Source: Steinernema hermaphroditum
Lineage: Eukaryota; Nematoda; Chromadorea; Rhabditida; Steinernematidae
Assembly (NCBI GenBank): GCA_030435675.1
Contig: CM059621.1
Span: 14,012,001-14,076,000 of the forward strand
Length of the DNA stretch: 64,000 nucleotides
Direction: 5' to 3'
In this document: positions 56,414-64,000 of the stretch, piece after piece
Layout: every line of letters begins with the position of its first letter
Position numbering within the stretch: the stretch's first letter is position 1
Position numbers and translations under genes: made by a program
The notes under the pieces: model-generated
The model's database searches: none
The model's input: only the letters and a program-made list of their open reading frames with translations
Told to the model about the DNA's origin: nothing

Positions 56414-57580
56414 TTCCATAGTAATGCCATAAATTCATATATCAATTGGTGTCGGAGGTGTCCTTTCCCACGCGAATTGATTGGAATGAGAGGGGGAGGA
56501 TCGGGTCAGTGGAGTAAACAGCGCCGGAACGAGTTTCCGCAACCGGTCGCCAGGGCAAAAACCGGGGGAGCGCCAATTACGACCACGATAGAGGCGGCCG
56601 ATTGCGGTGCGTAATTCGGGGAAGCGCGTGTTCCGAGATAAGGCGGACGGACGGAGGACAGCCACCAAGGGCGACCGGCGGCGCGGCGTTCCTCCGTCAT
56701 CTCTTGTACGTTCGATTGCTTGGGAGGGGGTTCCGCACGTGTCTTGAGTTCTTTTTTTGTCGTATCGTGCTCTCCGGGGGTTGCGCAGTGGGAAACCTCT
56801 AACTTGGCTAATTAAACCTTTATATAAAGTGCATCAAATGAAGCAGTCTGGAAAGCGGTCCATTATTTTCAATGAGGCGCGAAGGTAGACCGGTTGCAAG
56901 AGGACTTTCTTCGAGACATCCTCTATCTCCTAAAAGAGACAGACAGACGATTGCTTTTTGCCTGTTTCGGGCAATTTTCGGTTTAATTACCCAATATGCA
57001 ACAAGAATAATTAAACCTTTTATTTTGAAGCAAGTAACAAATATCCGTAGATATGTTACTTCTTTCTCCACAAATGTCTTTGTTATCAGAATAACTGCAT
57101 AGCAAAAACACTTATGATTGTTTGTCACGTTCCACCTCCACTTGTCACTTCGATTTGACAGTTCCACGCTGTGCCCCTTTTCTCGAGCACCCAATTGTCA
57201 CATTTAAGACGATTACATGACGATTACTTCACTCTAGACGCTCCGTCGTTAAGTGCCTCGAGAGTGCTGTCATAATTCTGTTTACGCCACAAAACCGACT
57301 CTCGTCCCACTAAAAATATTTGCTTTCCGCTGCCAGATCGTGTTTTCCAATTGCGTAATTCGGAGCTCTCTCTTTTTTTATGACTGTTCGTTGATTTTTT
57401 GATGTTCTGCATTTACATGTGAATGACGAGCGATCCGATTTCACGGTGAGCGATACGAAAACTGCGTTTTTCGCTTGATAAGACGAGAAGGGCTCCTTCT
57501 TGTGAAATATGAGCTTTGTTGATTCGTTCGTATTTATGTTCTCCGAGTAGAGTGTATAGAGTGCTCGCCCCTTAGTAACT
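56414..57580. other. intergenic, gene-poor
   Basis: A GC-rich patch at 56470-56780 with CCAATTACG and GTAATTCG sites resembles the islands in the lim-6 intron. No gene is seen. Confidence 0.4.
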
Positions 57581-57585
57581 TCTTC

Positions 57586-57910
57586 CTAGCTATATCAGAT
57601 GGGTCCCGACGCGATCTATTAACTCGTCCTAATGGACAAGTCTCCAAAAAATGTGCTTCGAGTCTTCTGTAAGACCCTGTCAGTTAGCAAAAGGTCGACA
57701 ATAAATGGGATGGGCTATGAGGTCACCAAAATGCGACCGTTTCTGAGCATCGGTGCGATTGGTCAGAGGCAGCGAAACAAAGAAATCTCTCCACAGAAGG
57801 TGGCCTTTTAATCGACTCTCTAATAAATAAGTGACACGAATGACCCGATCTGATGAAGCACTTTTGGAAACCACTCAGAGAAGTTCGATAAATCGTTTTA
57901 GAACCCACCT
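57586..57910 (+). repeat. repeat family unit A
   Basis: It begins ATATCAGATGGGTCCCGAC and shares GGATGGGCTATGAGGTCACC, GACCGTTTCTGAGCATCGGT and further stretches with the two units downstream. Confidence 0.75.
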
Positions 57911-57929
57911 CATATCTCTAGCCTGAGCT

Positions 57930-58240
57930 GAGAGGTCATGAAGTTTCTTCTTTTGAAGACCACCAGAGCGACATCTCTGAGTTAGAAGATCAGATTAATG
58001 TTTTTATGTTTCGACACCGAAAGGCCACTTTCTGCGGAGGGATTTCTCTGTTTCTCTGGCGCTTACCCATTGCACCGCTGCACAGAAACAGTCGGATTTT
58101 GGTGACCTCACAGCCCATTCCGTGCACCATTGACCTCTTTTACTCTGCCAGGGTCTTCCAAAAGACCCGGAGCACAATTTTTGGAGACTTCTTCATTAGA
58201 AGAAGTTAATAAATCGCTGTTCTAAGCATCGGTGCGATGG
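57930..58240 (-). repeat. repeat family unit B (inverted arm)
   Basis: This is the inverted counterpart of unit C at high identity: TTAGAAGATCAGATTAATG, GACACCGAAAGGCCACTTTC and AGAAGTTAATAAATCGCTG all recur as reverse complements. Confidence 0.85.
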
Positions 58241-58411
58241 ATTTACACCAGAGAAGTGTCACCCTCTTAGAGGTCGTTGTGAATCGCTTTGGAAGACGAA
58301 CTTTAAAGTGTGAAGGGCGTCTATCTCCAAGACTAGTTTAAGTCGATTAGCAGTACTTTAACCTTAAGTTAAGTATACAAGTTGACTATTTGTGAATTAT
58401 TAATCTCTATA

Positions 58412-58715
58412 TCAGATGGGCCCCGCAGCGATTTATTAACTTCTTCTAATGAAGAAGTCTACAAAAATTGTGCTCCGGGTCTTTTGGAAGACCCTGGCAG
58501 AGTAAAAGAGGTCAATGGTCGATGGGATGAGCTGTGAGGTCACCTAAATCCGACCGTTTCTCAGCATCGGTGCAATGGGTCAGCGCCAGAGAAACAGAGA
58601 AATCTTTCCGCAGAAAGTGGTCTTTCGGTGTCGAGACATAAAACATTAATCTGATCTTCTAACTCAGAGATGTCGCTTTAGTGCTCTTCAAAAGTAGAAA
58701 ATTCATGACCTCGTC
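58412..58715 (+). repeat. repeat family unit C (arm)
   Basis: With unit B it forms an inverted repeat with arms of about 300 bp and a ~175-bp loop. This resembles a large foldback element or two copies inserted head to head. Confidence 0.85.
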
Positions 58716-58875
58716 CGATCCTCATATCCAGTTAATAGCTTAAAAAGAACGGAAGGTGAAAACTGTATGCTTATTGCAATTATATGGATCTGTTTATTTC
58801 TGTATCTGATAGAATAATGATTATATGAATTGAGGCTGTTTGGCCCATCGTCTAAAGAATCTCTGCGTCTCCTAG

Positions 58876-59451
58876 CTATACTTCGCTGCATTTCGTGGCT
58901 TCTCTCCTCTCCTGCTGCATCTTCCTCTTCAAGAAGATGCGTTCCCTGCGGGCGTAGATCGACGATGGACCTGGCATATCCCCAGCCGCCCTCTCCTTCT
59001 TGGCCATTTCTTTGCGGAAACTCTTCCTCGTCTTCAGCTTCAACGTTTGCGCCGATCTCGCGATCTCCTCAGCAGCCGGCGACAGAACATACAGGTGCGA
59101 ACTCTGGAGACTAGTCGATTCTTGTCCTTGAAAATGGAGCACAGTACGATCCTCTAGGAGTTTCTCCATCAACTTTTCACACTTTTCCTTCGTGACTTCG
59201 CAGTTCGCGTCCACCAGGTCCGGCAGGACCTTGAGAAGAAACTTCACGGCCTCCTTGCCAGTGAAGGTGTCGGCGCAGAGCCGAAATTTCTTCAAGTGGA
59301 CTTTCCTGGGGACGTCTTTACAGAACTTAGCGATGATCCTGTTCCACTTATCGGTCGCTCGGAACTGAGAGTTGCGTTCTTCGCGGATATCAACTAGCAT
59401 CTTGAAGAGGCCCTTTCTTCTTTCTCTGTCATTTGCCCGGAATGTATACAC
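58876..59451 (-). CDS. DEP-domain protein
   Basis: A single exon of 191 aa. The DEP domain is at ~22-100: WNRIIAKFCKDVPRKVHLKK, CADTFTGKEAVKFLLKVLP, LEDRTVLHFQG. This placement resembles DEPDC1 and worm LET-99-type proteins, in which DEP mediates membrane or G-protein association. The C-terminus is a basic helical region (KLKTRKSFRKEMAKKERA, RRERIFLKRKMQQERRE). It is short compared with DEPDC1 or LET-99. An upstream exon in another frame is possible. Confidence 0.75.
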   Translation of the reverse strand: MYTFRANDRERRKGLFKMLVDIREERNSQFRATDKWNRIIAKFCKDVPRKVHLKKFRLCADTFTGKEAVKFLLKVLPDLVDANCEVTKEKCEKLMEKLLEDRTVLHFQGQESTSLQSSHLYVLSPAAEEIARSAQTLKLKTRKSFRKEMAKKERAAGDMPGPSSIYARRERIFLKRKMQQERREATKCSEV

Positions 59452-59601
59452 TTATAACTGTCGAAATGCAATGCAGCATTAGTACTGACGAAGCATCGCT
59501 TTGTGGAGCATCCGGGATTACCGTAATCGGTCACAGATTCCGGAGAGCCGCGAAAATACTCATTTCTTCCCCCATAAACCTTTAGTTGTTTCCAGAGAAA
59601 C

Positions 59602-59913
59602 ATGAAGACGACCTCCTTCGGCGCCGTACAGAGCGATCAACTTCGGAACGACCAGCGCTTCAAGCAGCAGAACGAAGTGTATCTCCGCCTAATCCAGGAT
59701 ATGAAACTCAAACACGAGAAGGAGATCAAGAAATTGACGGAGGCGCACGTGAGCGAAATTCAGAAACTGAAGAAAGCGAAGGCCGCGAGTGCCTCTGGCG
59801 GATGCTCGGAGGGAGAGGAAGTGGCGAAGTTGAAGAGGGTGATCGACGAGCAGAAGGACAAGATAAAAGCCCTCGAAGAGATCGTTTCCAAAGCCAAAGA
59901 GTTGTTTAGATAG
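59602..59913 (+). CDS. 103-aa coiled-coil protein
   Basis: A single exon. Residues ~25-60 (YLRLIQDMKLKHEKEIKKLT) and ~73-100 (AKLKRVIDEQKDKIKALEEI) have heptad patterns of Leu/Ile, split by a Ser/Gly-rich hinge. The Met lies behind TTTCCAG/AGAAAC, a likely trans-splice site. AATAAA follows ~25 bp after the stop. It diverges from the DEP gene. The family is unknown. Confidence 0.75.
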   Translation: MKTTSFGAVQSDQLRNDQRFKQQNEVYLRLIQDMKLKHEKEIKKLTEAHVSEIQKLKKAKAASASGGCSEGEEVAKLKRVIDEQKDKIKALEEIVSKAKELFR

Positions 59914-60275
59914 ATCTAATAAGGAGAAAAGCATAATAAAATATGAATTTTGTCGAAGTGCACTTGGCCTCTAGACAGTGGCATCAGATAGTTAAATGCG
60001 AGTTACGGTAGCCGAATTGAACGAAGAAATGAGTAAACTCTGAGACCGCCGTAGCCGTAGGGAATTTGTCTAGTCTAGAAACGTCATTTGAAGGCTGTCT
60101 GGTCTGTTATGTCCATCTGTCTGGTCTAACCACATTGCATAAACATCACTTGCTCCGCATTGTCTGATCTGCCGGTGGATTGTCTACAACAGGGAAAATA
60201 AGCACTAACAACAATTTTTCTGAACAAAAAAGATTGCAACAAAATGGTTAACCAGAAAATAAAAAAGAAACGATA
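59914..60275. other. intergenic between two convergent genes
   Basis: Only 3' regions and several AGACAGTCTG-type motifs are seen. No gene is supported. Confidence 0.5.
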
Positions 60276-62400
60276 TCAGCACTGCGGCCATTTCCACCCA
60301 TCGGAGCACTTCTTCACGAGATAATCCAGCATCTTCATCCGTGTCATCATCGACAGTGGCTTCCCTCCGATCCGCGGACCAATGACTCGCTCCATGCAAA
60401 AGTTGCATTTAACGCGGGTTAACAACTTTCCCTGAAGACGATCGTATATAGCACACGCGTTGGAATGTCGGGTAACTTACAACGACTTTCATGTCGTTGA
60501 GCAAATCAGCGGTTTGAATATCGTAAATAAGTGAATAAATTCTGGGAATCTTGCTAATATTTTTGTGGTAATCTATGCAGTGGTCGCGCAGCTGTCGACA
60601 TCCATTCCGCAGCGCGAACCGGAGTAGTGTGGCAACGTTCAACTCTGAAAGCACAGTGGTGGAAATAGAAACAGTCAATGACAAGGACGCACCGTTAATG
60701 GAAGAATCTCTGCTAAGCTCCATGTACTTCAAGAAATCCACTAACTCCGCGTAGGTACAATTGAGCTTCACACCGCCGTTTATCTTCTTCATGGTGAACC
60801 ACTGATTATATAAACTTATCGAATGACGCTGGAGTTTCTGGAATTTGCCAAATCCTGATCAGAATGCAGAGTGATCTTCACTTACAGCCAATTCAATACA
60901 CGCAACTTTGCCGTCTGTGGTACGGAAAATACCACTAGTCAACCCCTCATTATCTTGTTGTTCGAGGTCGTCGACGGATGTGGGCGCAGCGGACGGAGTC
61001 CTGAACAAGTTATTGATCTCAAGCATGCAGGAGCGAAACCTACACGATTCCCTTCGACTCGAACGCAACTTTGATTTGGCATACGATCGGTGCTCCAATC
61101 TCAACCGAAAACTTGACGATAGCGCGAGTGGCACCCTCAGTATGTTCGACACACCGCCGGCCGATATGGTGCTGAACGGAGATCTGTCAAAACGTGTAAA
61201 TACGAGGTTGGCTTGCCTGTTTAACTATGCCGGTTCTTACATCTGTCAGGTCGATGAAAAGTCCAGCAGAGACTTTCCAGTGGAAGCCCTCCACGTCGTA
61301 CTGCGGAACGGCTTCGGTTGTTAACTCGAAATCAACGATGTTTTTCCCTTTGAAACACTTCATCCGTGCTAAGGTTATTACCCTAAAAGAACATCTTATG
61401 CGCTGACTGACCATCAGTGGAAACGAACCATTTAACTCCGTTACAAATTCGCATCGTAGTGATGGTCTCTTTGCGACCCTCTTCGATCACCTTCATCTTC
61501 TTTGGGTCGCGGGAGGCCAGCTCGAAGCAAGATGTACATTCTTCGGTGTACAGATATCCGTGATCCCCTCCAATATGCCAAAACGTCGAAAACCTGTTGG
61601 CTATGCTATCCTTGACGTAAAGGCTGAAAAGTAGCATTTCATGGTGGACAAGATGGGCTGGGCTTGAGCTACCTGGTATTGCTCAATCGAGTTATATTCA
61701 TCGCGTAGGGATTGATTCTGGCCTCTTGGACCTTGCTTTCACATTGCAGCAGCATCTTTGTGAACAACAGCTTGATCGTGTCACGACAGCCGTCGAATCC
61801 TCCGCTTTGGTAAAAGGCAACACATTTCTCAGTAGTGTCCAGCTCGCCGAGAAGTTCAAACTGAAGCGCATCAGTCTTAATTACCCTTTCGCATCTGCCA
61901 GGCTTACGACAAGATTCGAATTCCAGTGGCGAGAGGCTATCCGCAGCTTCTCTCGGAGGCTCATGCCAGATGCCGAGCTTAGGACATACTGCTGGCACTT
62001 GTCGGTCATCACTGGACTTTCCAAGATATGAGCGACGGTCGCCACTGCAGGTATGAGTTCTTCTGAAGCAGAAATACCGTAACACCCCATTATGCTAGAT
62101 AGCTTACTGCACAGCCGAGATGGATTGGCTCTCACGACGTTCCAGAAAGTCCAGAAATCGCTGGCCTTCAAGAAGTCCAATTCTCTCAATCGCTCATCGT
62201 CATGTAAATCGAATATGTCGTGGAAAACGCCAGAATACTGGGCGAGAAGCTAAATGGGAGCCACTCATCACAATCTCAGCAGCTGTTTCTGGAAATACCT
62301 GTCGGTTGACAAAGAACTGCTGGTTGCCGATGCTCACCACACAGTCGATGAGCTGTTTGCGCCCTGGAGGCGATGGAGGCGCAGGTGTTGTGAGATCCAT
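60276..62400 (-). CDS. BTB-domain protein, MATH/BTB-like
   Basis: Eleven exons, from 62400-62299 to a last exon ending at 60276, join to ~548 aa. The N-terminal BTB reads LIDCVVSIGNQQFFVNRQ, then LLAQYSGVFHDIFDLHDDER and FLKASDFWTFWNVV. The middle (WHIGGDHGYLYTEECTSCFE, VDFELTTEAVPQYDVEGFHW) has beta-rich, MATH-like character. A second BTB-like helical block ends it (CTYAELVDFLKYMEL, ATLLRFALRNGCRQLRDHCI). The introns checked are ~40-50 nt, and each join avoids a stop in the alternative frame. BTB proteins of this kind usually serve CUL3. The pairing of MATH-like and BTB blocks recalls the gene at 2819, in a different order. Confidence 0.78.
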
Positions 62401-62527
62401 TGCGCTGAAAAGGACAAGTATTCAGTAACGGTTTTGTCAGAAAGAAAACGCGCCAATCAGCAACAGCACTGCGTATGTAACCACATAATTGGAACGGGAA
62501 ATGCATGAAAGGAAGAGCATGTAAAAC

Positions 62528-62752
62528 ATGGAAGAAAACCCAACAAAAGAAGGAGCAAAAAACGCTACGATCAGTCCAAAATTATCGATACAGGACCAAG
62601 ATTCTCGGAGAACAAGCAAACTCGATTCGCAAATGACTGCCGAAGAAGATGGAGTTCTCGCTACTTCTTCGTTTTGCACCACTTCTGCATGCGTAGCGAA
62701 GCCTAACCATCGAATCCATCCGGATCTTGCAGGCAGACAGAAAGGATTTTAG
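62528..62752 (+). CDS. possible small protein
   Basis: An open frame of 74 codons has coding-like composition (KLSIQDQDSRRTSKLDSQMT). It has no hydrophobic segment and no recognised domain. It is divergent from the BTB gene, ~130 bp away. Confidence 0.35.
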   Translation: MEENPTKEGAKNATISPKLSIQDQDSRRTSKLDSQMTAEEDGVLATSSFCTTSACVAKPNHRIHPDLAGRQKGF

Positions 62753-63325
62753 TCGTATCGACTAACAGACATTCCAGTGTCTGTCGCCTGTAAACTGCAG
62801 GCGAGTAGACAGTCTCTGACAGTGTCTAATGTGATGACACTCAAGCGAGCAGTGCCTTGAACCGGTTGAAGGTATGGGTTGTATTACGGTATCTAGTGGT
62901 GTAGCATGATTGCACAGCTGACTTTGGAAGGGTCACTTAGAAGGCCGAATCAACCACAGTAATCTAACGTGTGTCTCGACTCATGTGTCAATGCGTCTCT
63001 AGAGGACTACGGTACAACCCCACCACAGATTACGATATGAGAAAAAGGGTGAGAAATTCTTTGAATATGTGTGAACTCGTTTTCTTGCATGGTTTACACG
63101 AAAAACAAATCACGGAAAGCCACCGTTGTGATACTATCACACCACCAGACTCCCACCTGACGTTGTGTCACAGCGAGCGTTTTGGCGCAAAAGCTAATTT
63201 TTCAAATGTTCGGTCCCTCGATTTCTCTTCTTGCCCTACTCTCGCTCACCACTGTTTTGCGCACCCACCTTATCGGTTCCTCCGAACCTCGTTTCAGCTC
63301 GCCATAGTCATATATCCTGCTTCAG
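62753..63325. other. intergenic upstream of rfc-3
   Basis: It contains AGACAGTCTCT-type motifs at ~62760-62830 and one ATTACGGTA motif. A 198-codon frame crosses into rfc-3 in another phase and is a shadow. Confidence 0.5.
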
Positions 63326-64000
63326 ATGGCTGCGCTTCTGCCCGACAAGTACCGTCCATCGAAGTTCAGCGAGCTCACCTACCACCTCGAGCAGCGGGAC
63401 ATGCTCGAGTCGCTCGTGTCCAGTCAGGCCGGCAATTTCCCGCATCTCCTCATTTACGGGCCGCCGGGAGCCGGGAAGTCCACACGAATCCGTTGCATAC
63501 TCCAGAAGCTCTACGGAAATGGCGCCGCGCAGCTTCGGCTTTCCGAGATGCAGTTCACCACTGCTAGCAAGAAGAAGATGTCGATCATGACATCCGCCAG
63601 CAACTACCACATCGAACTAACCCCTAGGTTTGTCAACGTTACTTCTCTCCTCATCTCATGTGTGTATTGCAGTGATGTCGGGATGCACGACAGAATCGTC
63701 GTTCAGGAAGTTATCAAAGACATGGCCGCCACAAATCAGCTCAACTCGAAATCTCAGCGCAATTTCAAGGGTATCGTTCATTTCTCGAAAGTCTCATTTC
63801 TTATCGGTCCATTTCAGTCGTTGTGCTGAAGGAGGCAGAGAACCTCTCCCGTGACGCACAAGATGCCCTTCGCCGCACCATGGAGAAGTACATGAGAACC
63901 TGCCGAATTATACTCTGCTGCACGAATCTCTCGAAGATCTCTGGCCCTCTGCAGAGTCGTTGCATGGGAATCCGAGTTGCCGCGCCCACAGAAACGGACA
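63326..64000 (+). CDS. rfc-3: replication factor C subunit 3, 5' part
   Basis: Exons 63326-63627, 63673-63770 and 63818 onward run off the right edge (~194 residues visible). Visible motifs are DKYRPSKFSELTYHLEQ (RFC box II), HLLIYGPPGAGKSTRI (Walker A), TASKKKMSIMTSASNYHIEL, RIVVQEVIKDMA, VVVLKEAENLSRDAQDALRR (Walker B region; this subunit lacks the canonical DExx) and the SRC motif in LQSRCMGIRV. RFC loads PCNA onto DNA at primer ends. The Met directly follows TTCAG, a likely trans-splice site. Confidence 0.96.

Noticed and set aside
63308..63610. 100-codon minus-strand frame at rfc-3
   Set aside because: It is antisense to a conserved Walker A exon.

Overview
The window is nematode nuclear DNA. 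The evidence is dense genes on both strands, introns mostly 40-48 nt ending in TTTCAG or TTTTAG, many start codons sitting directly behind a 3' splice-like sequence (as expected for spliced-leader trans-splicing), expanded families typical of worms (CK1/TTBK-like kinase, F-box, MATH/BTB), and clear orthologues of worm genes. Exons were joined by hand from GT/AG sites, reading frame and family conservation; no alignment or transcript was available, so joins may be a base or a few codons off.

Layout. 0-5 kb: a Cys-rich secreted-type protein, a CK1-family kinase, a protein with two BTB-like blocks and tRNA-Leu(UAA). 5-12 kb: cdk-8 (Mediator kinase), an F-box protein with a 1.2-kb intron, and dcs-1 (scavenger decapping). 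12-18 kb: vps-52 (GARP), which carries a small membrane-protein gene inside one intron on the other strand, then gad-1/WDR70. 18-24 kb: a 66-aa membrane protein, an Arg/Gly-ended nuclear-type protein, an ELM2-SANT protein, a Ser/Thr-rich single-pass protein and an mRNA-export-type protein with a UAP56-binding motif. 24-27 kb: a perfect 372-bp tandem duplication and a 1.2-kb hAT-like element with a foldback element inside it. 27-34 kb: a multi-pass protein, a charged nuclear-type protein, a thioredoxin-fold protein and a group of small low-complexity membrane or Lys-rich proteins, with tRNA-His. 34-38 kb: EMSY. 38-43 kb: rpl-19, mksr-1 (B9D1), and a dead mariner split by a second foldback element. 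44-51 kb: lim-6/LMX1 LIM-homeobox gene with a 4.5-kb intron. 51-56 kb: a type I membrane protein with two broken relatives beside it, a short COG2, and two tiny secreted-peptide genes with TATA boxes. 56-59 kb: gene-poor, with a large inverted repeat. 59-64 kb: a DEP protein, a coiled-coil protein, a BTB protein and the 5' part of rfc-3.

The conserved genes are ordinary housekeeping and developmental functions: transcription (cdk-8, EMSY, ELM2-SANT, lim-6), RNA metabolism (dcs-1, UBM protein), trafficking (vps-52, cogc-2), cilia (mksr-1), translation (rpl-19) and replication (rfc-3). Close same-strand spacing suggests operons for vps-52/dcs-1 and for the ELM2-SANT gene with its neighbour. No CRISPR array, prokaryotic mobile element or virus was seen. 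The least described material is the set of short signal-anchor proteins with Ser/Thr/Pro/Lys-rich tails, a pair of divergent genes whose start codons overlap in one CATG, the tandem micro-peptide genes, and the ~30-nt introns.
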